64,000 nt of DNA from positions 1-64,000 of the forward strand of contig JAEYQK010000007.1 in assembly GCA_023410055.1 (NCBI GenBank), in the 5' to 3' direction. The stretch comes from Acidobacteriota bacterium. Its GTDB lineage: Bacteria; Acidobacteriota; Terriglobia; Terriglobales; Acidobacteriaceae. How positions within the stretch are numbered: position 1 is the first letter of the stretch; each line of letters begins with the position of its first letter. Made by a program: the position numbers and the translations under genes. Below the pieces are notes generated by a model. That model was not told the DNA's origin. It ran no database searches and saw only the letters and a list, made by a program, of their open reading frames with translations. Positions 51,382-59,674 of this stretch are shown here, piece after piece.

Positions 51382-52599
51382 ATGGCCACGATTACCGATC
51401 AGAAACTAAGCACTCACGATTACGTTGATTTAGAGAATCAGTACGGCGCGCACAACTATCATCCGCTCGATGTCGTGATCGATCGTGCCGAGGGCTGCTG
51501 GGTCTACGACGTCGATGGCAAGAAGTACCTCGACTGTCTGGCCGCCTACTCGGCCGTCAACCAAGGACACTGCCATCCGGCGATCATGAAGACTGCCATA
51601 GAGCAGCTTCACAAGGTGACGCTGACCTCGCGCGCGTTCCGTAATGAGCAACTGCCTCTGCTTTATAAGCAGCTGCACGAGATGACCGGCTTCGACATGG
51701 CGCTGCCGATGAACTCAGGAGCCGAGGCGGTCGAAACCGCCATCAAGACCGCCCGCAAGTGGGGATACAAGGTGAAGGGCATTCCCGAGGGCAAAGCCGA
51801 GATCATCTGCTGCGCCAACAACTTTCACGGACGCACCGTCACTGTCGTTAGCTTCTCGACAGACGAGCAGTATCGTGACGGCTTCGGGCCGTTCACGCCC
51901 GGCTTCAAGATGATCCCGTTCGGTGACGCCAAAACTCTGCGCGACGCCATCACCCCGAACACATGCGCGTTCCTCGTCGAACCCATCCAAGGCGAAGCCG
52001 GCATCGTCATCCCGCCTAAGGGCTTCCTGAAAGAAGCTCGCGAGATTTGCACTGAAAACAACGTGCTGCTCATGACCGACGAGATCCAGTCCGGTCTGGG
52101 GCGAACGGGCAAGCTGTTCGCCTTCATGCACGAAGGCATCCGTCCAGATGTACTCATTGTCGGCAAAGCTCTCGCTGGCGGCTTCTATCCCGTTTCCGCT
52201 GTCCTCTCCTCGAAAGAAATATTGGGAGTCTTCAAGCCTGGCGACCACGGCAGCACCTTCGGCGGCAACCCTCTGGGATGCGCCGTCGCGCGTAGCGCTC
52301 TGCAAGTTCTTGTCGATGAGAAGTTGGTCGAGAAGTCAGCGGAGAACGGCGCGTATTTTTTGGAGAAGCTCAAGACTCTCCGCAGCCCCGAGCTAAAAGA
52401 AGTTCGCGGCGTGGGCCTCTGGATCGGCGTCGAGCTCAAAGGCAAGGCGCGTCCCTACTGCGAGGCGCTGAAGGAACTCGGCATTCTTTGCAAGGAGACA
52501 CACGATCATGTGATTCGAATTGCGCCGCCGCTGACGATCACGCGGGAGGAGATCGACTGGGCGTTCGAGCGAATCAAGAAGGTTATAGAAAAGTCTTAG
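51382..52599 (+). CDS. rocD: Ornithine aminotransferase
   Basis: This 405-residue PLP class III aminotransferase converts ornithine and 2-oxoglutarate to glutamate semialdehyde and glutamate. Motifs: ENQYGAHNYHPLDVVIDRAEG at the start (typical of ornithine aminotransferase), MNSGAEAVETAIKTARKWGY, FHGRTVTVVSFS, LMTDEIQSGLGRTGK, and the PLP lysine in LIVGKALAGGFYP. The ATG at 51382 has GGAG 6 nt upstream. With argF and arcC it points to breakdown of citrulline/ornithine towards proline or glutamate. Confidence 0.94.
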   Translation: MATITDQKLSTHDYVDLENQYGAHNYHPLDVVIDRAEGCWVYDVDGKKYLDCLAAYSAVNQGHCHPAIMKTAIEQLHKVTLTSRAFRNEQLPLLYKQLHEMTGFDMALPMNSGAEAVETAIKTARKWGYKVKGIPEGKAEIICCANNFHGRTVTVVSFSTDEQYRDGFGPFTPGFKMIPFGDAKTLRDAITPNTCAFLVEPIQGEAGIVIPPKGFLKEAREICTENNVLLMTDEIQSGLGRTGKLFAFMHEGIRPDVLIVGKALAGGFYPVSAVLSSKEILGVFKPGDHGSTFGGNPLGCAVARSALQVLVDEKLVEKSAENGAYFLEKLKTLRSPELKEVRGVGLWIGVELKGKARPYCEALKELGILCKETHDHVIRIAPPLTITREEIDWAFERIKKVIEKS

Positions 52600-52608
52600 T
52601 GATCGCGC

Positions 52609-52637
52609 AAAAAAAGGACGGGGCGCCAGCCCCGTCC
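52609..52637 (-). terminator. Terminator of the M2 dipeptidase gene (GGACGGGGC stem)
   Basis: A perfect 9-bp stem GGACGGGGC / GCCCCGTCC with a 4-nt loop is followed on the minus strand by seven T, 19 bp past the M2 gene stop. It lies between convergent rocD and the M2 gene and may act on both. The same stem occurs inside egtB at 498-518. Confidence 0.88.
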
Positions 52638-52656
52638 CCAGACTAAAGTATGTTGT

Positions 52657-54522
52657 TTACCAACCCACCTTCACGCCGTTCTTGGCGTTCTGTTCGTCGA
52701 GCCAGCTCTTGAGAGGAGCGAAGTACTCGATCATGGCGCCGCCGTCCATCTGGCGTTCGCCGGTCATCTCGAACAGAGCATCTTGCCAGGGCTTGGACTG
52801 GCCCATCTCAAGCATCTTGCGCAGCTTCTCGCCCGCGGCCTTGTTGTTGTAAATCGAACAGCGGTTCAGCGGACCTTGATATCCCGCCTCGCGGCAGAGT
52901 GCTCGATGGAACTGGAACTGAAGCACGGCCGCCAGGAAGTATCGCGTGTACGGTACATTTGCCGGCACGTGGTACTTGGCACCCGGATCGAAGTCAGCTT
53001 CGGTGCGTGCCACTGGAGCGGCAACGCCCTGGTACTTGTTACGCATTTCCCACCAGGTCTTGTTGTAATCGGCTGGCTTGATCTCGCCATTGAAGACCTT
53101 CCACCGCCACTGATCGATCAGCAACCCGAATGGCAGAAACGCGACCTTCTCCAACGCCTTGTCGAGCAGCAGTGGGACATCGGCGTTGGCGTCCGGCACG
53201 TTCTGTAGCAATCCAATCTGCTTCAGGTATTCCGGCGTGACGGAAAGCGCGATCGTGTCGCCGATGGCCTCATGGAAACCGTCGTTCGCGCTGTTTTCGA
53301 AGAGGAACGGCTGGTTCTTGTACGCGCGCTGATAAAAGTTGTGTCCGAGTTCGTGGTGGATCGTGCGGAAGTCCTCGCCCGTGCGCTGAATGCACATCTT
53401 CAGGCGCAGATCATCCTGGTTGTCGATGTCCCATGCGCTGGCGTGGCAAACAACATCACGGTCGCGCGGCTTCAGGAACAGCGAACGGTCCCAGAAGGTT
53501 TTGGGCAGCGGTTCGAATCCCAGAGAGGTGAAGAAGCGCTCACCGTCGCGGACCATCTCCATCTCGTCGACGTTCTTTTCTTTTAGAAGTTCGGTGAGAT
53601 CGAACGTTGGAGCCTGATTCGGCGGTGCGACGACGTCGTAGATGTTCTCCCACGACTGTGCCCACATGTTGCCGGTCAGGTGCGCGGGGATCATCCCGTT
53701 CGGAGGCACAACGTTCGGCCCGTACTTCTTCACCAGCTGCGAGCGTACGTAGGCGTGCAGTGAAAGATACAGCGGACGCACCTGCTGCCATATGCGCTCA
53801 ATATCTGCCGCGAACGCATCAGGAGGCATGTCGTAGTTCGACCGCCACATCGCGCCCGTGTCCTTGAAGCCCATCTCCTGCGCGCCTTTGTTCGAGAGCT
53901 GAACGAACCGCGTATAGCGCTCGCGCATCGGCTTGTTGCCCTGTTGAACGATCGAGTGCCAGCCGGTCCACAGGTCAAGCAGTTGCTGCGGATCACGGCT
54001 CGTGCGCATGATCTTCTCCGCCGCCGTCAGGTCGTAGCACTTATCTTTGTCGTTGTTGACGCAGAACTTGCCTTTGCCGTAGTCGGCTTCCAGGCTTGCC
54101 GCGATGACGGTCAGCTCTTTGCGCTCCGCGTCGTTGTTCGGCGCAGGCATCGGCAGCGCGAGCTTCAACAACGTGAGCTTGCGGCTGAGCTCCGGAGACA
54201 GTTTCAAACCGTCAAAGCGGCGTGCACCCAGAGCGTACTTCGTCGTCGCCCCGATGAGCTGTTCGTTAGCCGCCGACGACAGAGCTTCCGTGTCGTCCGT
54301 AATGAAGTTCGACTGCACCCACTGGGCGCGGGCAGCCTTCACGCCGATCTCGTTGAGGTGCTGTTCAACGTCTTTGATGTACGCGGCTGCCTCGGCGGGA
54401 GTCGCAGCGGCCTTCTTGGGAGCAGTCTTGTCGGCTGGCTTGGCCTGCGAGAAAACCAGCGGACATGCAAAGACCAAAAGGAGCAGCAGTGGTGCGCCTT
54501 TCGTTGCGCGATTGAGGAACAT
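52657..54522 (-). CDS. Secreted M2-family peptidyl-dipeptidase (ACE-like)
   Basis: This 621-residue zinc metallopeptidase has a signal peptide (about residues 1-26, ending LVFSQA). An all-helical M2 fold follows, with HHELGHNFYQ (HEXXH zinc site) near residue 392 and NDGFHEAIGDTIALSV carrying the third zinc ligand glutamate. FLPFGLLIDQWRW and AKYHVPANVPYTRYF further on are also ACE-like. It would remove C-terminal dipeptides from peptides outside the cytoplasm. ATG 54522 has GGAGG 5 nt upstream; the longer open frame to 54729 lacks a signal peptide at its start and is rejected. Confidence 0.93.
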   Translation of the reverse strand: MFLNRATKGAPLLLLLVFACPLVFSQAKPADKTAPKKAAATPAEAAAYIKDVEQHLNEIGVKAARAQWVQSNFITDDTEALSSAANEQLIGATTKYALGARRFDGLKLSPELSRKLTLLKLALPMPAPNNDAERKELTVIAASLEADYGKGKFCVNNDKDKCYDLTAAEKIMRTSRDPQQLLDLWTGWHSIVQQGNKPMRERYTRFVQLSNKGAQEMGFKDTGAMWRSNYDMPPDAFAADIERIWQQVRPLYLSLHAYVRSQLVKKYGPNVVPPNGMIPAHLTGNMWAQSWENIYDVVAPPNQAPTFDLTELLKEKNVDEMEMVRDGERFFTSLGFEPLPKTFWDRSLFLKPRDRDVVCHASAWDIDNQDDLRLKMCIQRTGEDFRTIHHELGHNFYQRAYKNQPFLFENSANDGFHEAIGDTIALSVTPEYLKQIGLLQNVPDANADVPLLLDKALEKVAFLPFGLLIDQWRWKVFNGEIKPADYNKTWWEMRNKYQGVAAPVARTEADFDPGAKYHVPANVPYTRYFLAAVLQFQFHRALCREAGYQGPLNRCSIYNNKAAGEKLRKMLEMGQSKPWQDALFEMTGERQMDGGAMIEYFAPLKSWLDEQNAKNGVKVGW

Positions 54523-54632
54523 AGAGCCTCCGATTGTGCAGTTCCGAACCAGATATTGTAGGCGGTGGCGAACAATCGGGCTACTGGGATGATGCACCGT
54601 GCCGTTGGAGGGCTGGCCTCCGGCCGGCTGTC

Positions 54633-54653
54633 GCGAGGACGTCTCGTCCTCGC
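54633..54653. repeat. Palindrome GCGAGGACG-TCT-CGTCCTCGC
   Basis: A perfect 9-bp inverted repeat with a 3-nt loop in the space upstream of the M2 gene, preceded by another GC-rich palindrome (GGCTGGCCTCCGGCCGGC, 54611-54628). Neither has a T-tract. Confidence 0.7.
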
Positions 54654-54658
54654 CCTCG

Positions 54659-54830
54659 TTCGAGATACCGAAGCCGCTGGCCGAATTCTTCCTGCACCAG
54701 ATCGACCAGTACGCCGGCGCGTCGAACACGGCATTGTAGCGCCTGCGCTACCTGCGCGAGGGCGTCTTCGCCGGCACATGGACACCCGAGCATGCCGCCA
54801 ACGCCGCACTCAAGATGCGCGTTTACTTCA
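54659..54830 (+). pseudogene. Probable remnant of a decayed gene
   Basis: In the plus-strand frame starting at 54659 the translation reads FEIPKPLAEFFLHQIDQYAG, then a short stretch, an in-frame TAG at 54737-54739 (one change from CAG), and then RLRYLREGVFAGTWTPEHAA with further protein-like sequence up to the HtrA gene's stop codon. There is no start codon and no extension on either side. The amino-acid pattern looks like part of a helical protein, but I cannot name the family. The TAG lies in a small palindrome (GTAGCGC-CT-GCGCTAC). Confidence 0.4.
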
Positions 54831-56738
54831 TTGCCGGAGCGACCGGATGCGCTGCAGAATCTCAGTTCTGTCTTTGTGTGAGGGGTTGCGTCGGAGGACC
54901 TCTTCATACCATCGAGCCGCGTCGAGATAGTACCCTAGGCGGACGTAGCACACGGCCACGTTGTATGCACTTATATCGTCCTTTGGTTGTAGCTCGGCAG
55001 CTTTCTCGAAGCTTTGGCGCGCAAAATCCCAATTCTCGGTTTGAAAATAGGCAGAAGCCAAGGTGAAATGCATCGATGCGTACTTGCCATCGGAAAGTCG
55101 GATTGCCTGATTTGCAGAATTTATGGCTTCCTGATATCGATGCAAACTGAGCAGAGCGTCCGCCATGTTGCTGTATGCAAACGCATCAGATGGAATAAGG
55201 TTAGCGGCTTCTTTGGCGTGGCTTAGTGCTTCGGAGTAGACGCCTCTCTCGTTCAGCATGGCTGCAATCAGGCGATGTGCGAACCCGAGCCGCGACTCAG
55301 AATCTTTGCGCGTGGCACCTAGCTCGATGCACTTTCGCTCCGCTGGCAATGCTACATCGAAATTGGCAGCAAGGAACGCATTCCGTCCACATTCGCACCA
55401 GTCGGTGTAATATCCAAGCTCGCTACTTGCAGCTTTGTGGTACGCAACCGCCGCGTCCGAGTATCTTTCTCTATCGGACAGCCATTCGCCTCGTTGTCTC
55501 CAGTCGAAAATGTCGGGAGTATCCATCTGCTGGAGTGAGCTGAACAACCTATCCGCTTCACTCTCGTCGCTGACTTGTCGCAACAGGCCGCGCAAGGCTT
55601 TCGCCTTTGCGCTGGAGTCTGGTGCTACGCTCAAAGCAAGCCGATAGTATTTTAGCGACTCAAGAGCGGAAAGCTCGTCCTCCAGAACATCCGCCAACTG
55701 GTAGTACAAACCGAATGTGGGTTGTTTGACCCCTTCCAGTGCCGACCTCGCCAATTTTTCTGCTCTTGCCAGTGATGCTTTGCGAGTAGGCGAGTTCCGG
55801 TCTTCCCAGAAAACGCTAGAGGACAAGGCCGACGATAACAGTAATTTGGTCTCCGAATCCGGTCGTAGTTGGTTCGCTGTCTCCGCAGCCTTTATCGCAA
55901 CGTCCCAAGTACCGTATGTACTCGCCTGTCCCGCAATTTCCAACAAGTCAGCAACGTTCCGATTGGCCTTCTCTAGTGCTTGTTGCAGGATTCGAGTCTT
56001 CTCAGCTTCCTTTTGCTGGTAAGGCGAGTCAGCATCGTCGGAATACTTATCTGCTTGCTGAGCTTTGTTTATTTGCTCGCTGGCAGCCAACAGTTCTTTG
56101 ACAGTCTGAACCGGGCTCGATGATTCCGAACGCAGGAAATTGTTCAAGTTCGATACCGGTACCGCGAAATTCAAGTTCTGGCCGGACTGTAAAATCCCAA
56201 CCGCAACGCCGATGACCTCTCCATGCGTGTTCAGAATCGGACCACCTGAAGAACCGTGTGAAATTGCGCTCGTGATTTGCAGCAGCTTGCGACCTTCGAC
56301 ACTCCTCTCGGCAGCTACAAGGCCTTGACTTATGCTTCTTTCCAATCCTTCAGGATTCCCAATGGCGTAGATCGTGTCGCCGGGCTTAGCGTCCTCTGCG
56401 GCTAGTTTCAGGGGGGTTAAACTCAACTCTGTTTCAATCGCGAGCAGCGCAAGATCGATCTGAGAATCACTTTTTGTCACTCGGGCAGGAATTCTGACTG
56501 GACCAATCTCGACCAGTATCTTTCCGCCACTGGCAACGTGAGCATTTGTGACAATTTGTCCCTTGTTGACCAAGAATCCCGAACCGAGCGCGATTTCCTC
56601 ACCAGAACTGGAAACCACTTTCAATAGCAGCACGCTCTTTGAGACCTTGGCATACAGTTCACGCCCTGCATCTGGGCTTTGTGCCAGGCACGCGATTGAA
56701 AGCAGTAAGGCAACAGCTTTGCAGCGGATGAGTTTCAT
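54828..56738 (-). CDS. Secreted trypsin-like (HtrA-type) serine protease with C-terminal TPR repeats
   Basis: This 636-residue protein has a signal peptide (residues 1-21) and a DegP-like protease domain. The catalytic triad is complete: H67 (TNAHVA), D95 (QIDLAL) and S164 (HGSSGGP). A long helical region from about residue 260 carries TPR-like repeats (for example SDAFAYSNMADALLSLHRYQ and DDISAYNVAVCYVRLGYYLD). No PDZ domain is seen, so TPR repeats replace the usual regulatory module. It overlaps the zinc-ribbon gene by 4 bp (ATGA) and ends its operon. Probably a periplasmic protease that recognises partners or substrates through its TPRs. Confidence 0.88.
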   Translation of the reverse strand: MKLIRCKAVALLLSIACLAQSPDAGRELYAKVSKSVLLLKVVSSSGEEIALGSGFLVNKGQIVTNAHVASGGKILVEIGPVRIPARVTKSDSQIDLALLAIETELSLTPLKLAAEDAKPGDTIYAIGNPEGLERSISQGLVAAERSVEGRKLLQITSAISHGSSGGPILNTHGEVIGVAVGILQSGQNLNFAVPVSNLNNFLRSESSSPVQTVKELLAASEQINKAQQADKYSDDADSPYQQKEAEKTRILQQALEKANRNVADLLEIAGQASTYGTWDVAIKAAETANQLRPDSETKLLLSSALSSSVFWEDRNSPTRKASLARAEKLARSALEGVKQPTFGLYYQLADVLEDELSALESLKYYRLALSVAPDSSAKAKALRGLLRQVSDESEADRLFSSLQQMDTPDIFDWRQRGEWLSDRERYSDAAVAYHKAASSELGYYTDWCECGRNAFLAANFDVALPAERKCIELGATRKDSESRLGFAHRLIAAMLNERGVYSEALSHAKEAANLIPSDAFAYSNMADALLSLHRYQEAINSANQAIRLSDGKYASMHFTLASAYFQTENWDFARQSFEKAAELQPKDDISAYNVAVCYVRLGYYLDAARWYEEVLRRNPSHKDRTEILQRIRSLRQ

Positions 56739-57535
56739 TGCTTATTCTGTCGCTCGTCAATTTTGGCAAGTTGATCAATCATCTCAGTCCGTCGTTCGAG
56801 AATAAGGTTCTCTTGCTGCCTTATCGGGTCCACCTCTCGAGAAACACTGTCATACTGTTTCCATACTGGCTCCCCGCTTATTCTCGCAGCCGTTTCCACT
56901 TCGCGCTTGTACTCTTCGTAGAGTTCGAGATCCTTGCCGACAACTTGTTCCAGTTTCTCTACATAATGCCGATTCTTATGATCCTGTGGCAGGCGGCTTA
57001 AGAGTACCTCACAACGGTCGTGAGTTGCCGTTATGTTCGCGATCTCGACCGTTAGCAGAGGCTGAAGTTGGCGGCACCTTTCGAAGTACTCGGGCAGCGT
57101 CTTCTGCTCACCCGGCCATCGCAACAAACGAATCATCCCCGAAGCCCGCTGAGCTCTCTTACCTATCAAATCCGCAGTTTGTTGGTCAACGCTGGCAATC
57201 TCACTTGTCAAAGCCTCTTCCTTTCGTGCTGCGGCGCTGAGCAGGAGAGCTGCAACTGAGAGGAGAACGTATGCCAACGCCGAGGAAAGGGCAACCGTTC
57301 TGAATCGACTCTTCGAAGCGTTTAGGTCTGTTCCTCTGATACTTGACGAATTTGCTACCCTGCTCTCGTTTCCAGCATTCTGAGCAACACCGTCGATTTG
57401 TGCGGGAATTGCAGATGAAGCATCGTCGCGCTGTACAGATCCTACGTTGGGCCGTACGGCCACTTGTCCACATTGAGAGCAGAAATTTGAGCCGTCCGAA
57501 ATCTTAGTCCCACAAAAGACGCAGAAATATTCCAT
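56735..57535 (-). CDS. Zinc-ribbon protein with one membrane helix and a coiled-coil domain
   Basis: This 266-residue protein starts with a zinc ribbon: C5-x2-C8 and C19-x2-C22 (FCVFCG...FCSQCG). A variable linker is followed by a single transmembrane helix at about 81-101 and a charged helical, probably coiled-coil domain to the end. The zinc ribbon would be cytoplasmic and the helical domain periplasmic. It is the middle gene of a three-gene operon (DUF2569, zinc ribbon, HtrA-TPR), 13 bp after the first gene. I do not know a function. Confidence 0.72.
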   Translation of the reverse strand: MEYFCVFCGTKISDGSNFCSQCGQVAVRPNVGSVQRDDASSAIPAQIDGVAQNAGNESRVANSSSIRGTDLNASKSRFRTVALSSALAYVLLSVAALLLSAAARKEEALTSEIASVDQQTADLIGKRAQRASGMIRLLRWPGEQKTLPEYFERCRQLQPLLTVEIANITATHDRCEVLLSRLPQDHKNRHYVEKLEQVVGKDLELYEEYKREVETAARISGEPVWKQYDSVSREVDPIRQQENLILERRTEMIDQLAKIDERQNKQ

Positions 57536-57548
57536 GATGCCGCCTTGG

Positions 57549-58133
57549 CTATGCCGTCAACGTCGGAGCTGTGTGCCAATTATGGGTGTTAAATACAGAC
57601 ACTACTCGTGTGGACCGGACAAAATACACCAGCCAAATCAGTGAGACGAAACCACTCCAAACATCGAAGACAAGATTGTCGGGGAAGTGCACGGTATCAA
57701 TCGCCAATCCCAGAATAGCGAATCCGACTTCCAGGGCAAGAATCAGTCGAAGATACAACACCCATTCCCATTGTCGCTTCTTCAGAAGCACCGACGAAAC
57801 GACTACATTCAAGAGGAGCATCAGGACGGAAGGGATTACGGAAATCAAGAACAGCCAGTACAGCGGGATGTTGCGCCACTCAGAGGGGTCGTAGTTCTTG
57901 ATTGAGAAACAGACGAGAACAAGACTGACGAGTGTTCCAACGTAGAGTTGAATGTAGTAATACAGCAACCATCCACCGATTGGCTTGTCCTTCTGCTTGG
58001 AGCATATCAGCCACATGACGATTACACCCGGAATACCAGTCACGGGTGCACGGCTTTGTTGAGTACTATCAGCCAGCAGAGCTGCTGAGAACAACAAGAT
58101 CAGGCACGCTGTCAGGAAAATCCTATTGCGCAT
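57549..58133 (-). CDS. DUF2569-like membrane protein with signal peptide
   Basis: The 194-residue protein has a signal peptide (about residues 1-22, ending ALLADS) and four or so hydrophobic helices. The DKPIGGWLLYYYIQLYVG segment is typical of DUF2569. ATG 58133 begins the signal peptide; the open frame to 58256 adds a Cys/Arg-rich non-coding-like stretch. It is the first gene of the HtrA-TPR operon. Function unknown. Confidence 0.7.
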   Translation of the reverse strand: MRNRIFLTACLILLFSAALLADSTQQSRAPVTGIPGVIVMWLICSKQKDKPIGGWLLYYYIQLYVGTLVSLVLVCFSIKNYDPSEWRNIPLYWLFLISVIPSVLMLLLNVVVSSVLLKKRQWEWVLYLRLILALEVGFAILGLAIDTVHFPDNLVFDVWSGFVSLIWLVYFVRSTRVVSVFNTHNWHTAPTLTA

Positions 58134-58594
58134 CTTCGCTCCCGTTGTGAGAAGGCAAACATCATTGCACCATCGGGCTCGAATGTACAGTGACGATTGT
58201 AATTCCCGAGATGAAGGCCCAATGCGTTCTCGTGTCAAGAGTGGAAATCGGTTCAACCTCCCGCATCTCTCTCATTCCACTCGCAAAATAGTCCTCGCCA
58301 GTGTGTCGGATTTCCACCCCTCCATCTGCTACGCTTGAAGTAAGGCAGCGTGTACGCAACACGCTTCGGACGCTAAGTTCTTTGTTTCTCGTATTTTGCG
58401 TATAACTCCTTTAGATCGTCAGTGATAGCAGCAAAAAGTGGCTAAATACCTTTGTTTGCAACAAATCACTGACCGGAGGGGGAGGGGCGCCCGGTACTAG
58501 TTAGTCACTGGCACGCGACTCCGATCGGGATGACGGACGTTCTTTCTGAGTACTGACTACTGACTACTGACTACTGAGTACCGAGTACTGAGTA
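58134..58594. other. Gene-free region upstream of the DUF2569 operon
   Basis: About 460 bp with no convincing coding frame; presumably it contains the promoter of the minus-strand DUF2569 operon. Its end carries the heptamer array described separately. Confidence 0.4.
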
Positions 58595-58599
58595 CTACG
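58551..58599. repeat. Heptanucleotide tandem repeat (TACTGAC/TACTGAG, seven units)
   Basis: Units in exact 7-bp phase: TACTGAC three times (58551-58571), then TACTGAG, TACCGAG, TACTGAG and a degenerate TACTACG. The array ends at the stop codon of the minus-strand gene at 58595. Confidence 0.92.
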
Positions 58600-59068
58600 C
58601 CGGTGGCGCGGTCTTGACCGGGGCGGGAGTGGGCTTGTCCTGGCTGCCGAAGTCGGAGAGGACTTTCCAACTGCCGTCGGGTTGCTTTTGCCAGATCGTT
58701 ACGTAGCTGCCGGTTTGAGTGACGGTGGCGCCTTGGAAATTGGTGAAGCTCATCGTGTAGCGTCCGCTGGTGTAGCCCATGATGCCGGAGGCGAAGACTT
58801 CGGCGTGGTCGGGTGCCCACTCGAATTTCAGGTCGCGACGCGCGAAGAGTCCTTGATAGAACTTGCGCAAATCTTCCTTGCCTCGGACAGTTGGCTTGGT
58901 GCCCGCGTAAGCGTCGTCGGCGAAGAAGGACATCCAGCCTTCGAGTCCGCGCTCTTTTGTGGCCTGCGCGAAGGCGATGTCGGCGGCCTTCACGGGATTG
59001 TTCGCCGATTGGGCGAAAGACGGGACAGCCGCAAGCAGAAGCAAGAGAGCCAATCGTAACGTGCGCAT
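58595..59068 (-). CDS. Secreted SnoaL/NTF2-like protein (DUF4440 type)
   Basis: This 157-residue protein has a signal peptide (about 1-19, ending PSFAQS) and an NTF2-like alpha+beta cone fold: DIAFAQATKERGLEGWMSFF, DDAYAGTKPTVRGKEDL and GRYTMSFTNFQGATV, then SYVTIWQKQPDGSWKVLSD. Such proteins bind small ligands or act as isomerases or hydrolases; nothing specific can be said. The proline-rich tail is probably disordered. It is transcribed alone. Confidence 0.78.
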   Translation of the reverse strand: MRTLRLALLLLLAAVPSFAQSANNPVKAADIAFAQATKERGLEGWMSFFADDAYAGTKPTVRGKEDLRKFYQGLFARRDLKFEWAPDHAEVFASGIMGYTSGRYTMSFTNFQGATVTQTGSYVTIWQKQPDGSWKVLSDFGSQDKPTPAPVKTAPPA

Positions 59069-59151
59069 CGTGTGCTCCGAAGTAAGTCAGATGCAGTTTA
59101 CAACGAAAGCCATAGGGCCATCGGGTGATCGGGTGATTGAAACAGCAAAAT

Positions 59152-59171
59152 CGCCGGACTGGAGTCCGGCG
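59152..59171. repeat. Palindrome CGCCGGACT-GG-AGTCCGGCG
   Basis: A perfect 9-bp inverted repeat with a 2-nt loop lies 26 bp past the stop codon of the minus-strand gene at 59197. A CTACAGTTT flank on the plus strand gives it the look of a dispersed REP-like element; on the minus strand TTTTGCTGTTTC follows and could act as a terminator. Confidence 0.65.
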
Positions 59172-59196
59172 CTACAGTTTCAGTACTGCGGCACCG

Positions 59197-59595
59197 TCAG
59201 TCGGCAATGATTCCGGCGTGCACGCGTAGGATCACGAACCCGACCAGGGCCGCGGCGGAGAGCAGGAGTACGCGGAAGTGATTGGCGAAGTGCATCGGCG
59301 GATCGCCAAAGACCGAGCGCAGCAGTCCAAACGATGCGCTGCTGGCGCAGAGGGCGAAGTAGAGTCGCTCGATCATCGCGCGTGAGATGGCAAAGAGCAC
59401 GAGTAGAACCGTGGTCACGATGAAGTAGATCGAGACCATGATTGCGCTGCTGACCGTACTGTGCGCATGAAGCATGAAGCGCGGCGTCGAGTGCGACAGC
59501 GCGAGTTGAATGACGGCGATCGCAAGGAACAATACCGTGTGTGCGAGAGCAATGATAGTGCGACGTCGGTTTGTCAGAATGCGAAAGCCATCCAT
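59197..59595 (-). CDS. Small four-helix membrane protein, unknown function
   Basis: This 132-residue protein from ATG 59595 has about four hydrophobic helices (IIALAHTVLFLAIAVIQLAL, SAIMVSIYFIVTTVLLVLFA, a third around LYFALCASSASFGLL and a last HFRVLLLSAAALVGFVIL). No motif points to a function. The open frame continues up to 59673, but a strong terminator hairpin (59622-59650) lies in that part, so the shorter form is preferred. Confidence 0.6.
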   Translation of the reverse strand: MDGFRILTNRRRTIIALAHTVLFLAIAVIQLALSHSTPRFMLHAHSTVSSAIMVSIYFIVTTVLLVLFAISRAMIERLYFALCASSASFGLLRSVFGDPPMHFANHFRVLLLSAAALVGFVILRVHAGIIAD

Positions 59596-59614
59596 GGGTT
59601 GAGAATAGTGTAGC

Positions 59615-59650
59615 GGAAAAAGCCCCACGTTAGCTGCGCGAACGTGGGGC
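59615..59650 (-). terminator. Terminator of the DUF4412-like gene
   Basis: A perfect 10-bp stem GCCCCACGTT / AACGTGGGGC with a 9-nt loop is followed on the minus strand by CTTTTTCC, 25 bp after the stop at 59675. Confidence 0.88.
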
Positions 59651-59674
59651 ACCAATAGTCTCTGAAACGCCAAA

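Noticed and set aside
53510..53520. GGTTCGAATCC, the T-loop consensus of a tRNA
   Set aside because: It lies inside the M2 dipeptidase coding sequence and no acceptor, D-arm or anticodon stem can be drawn around it.
53944..54561. 205-codon open frame on the plus strand
   Set aside because: It is antisense to the start of the M2 peptidase gene, whose signal peptide and domain order are clear.
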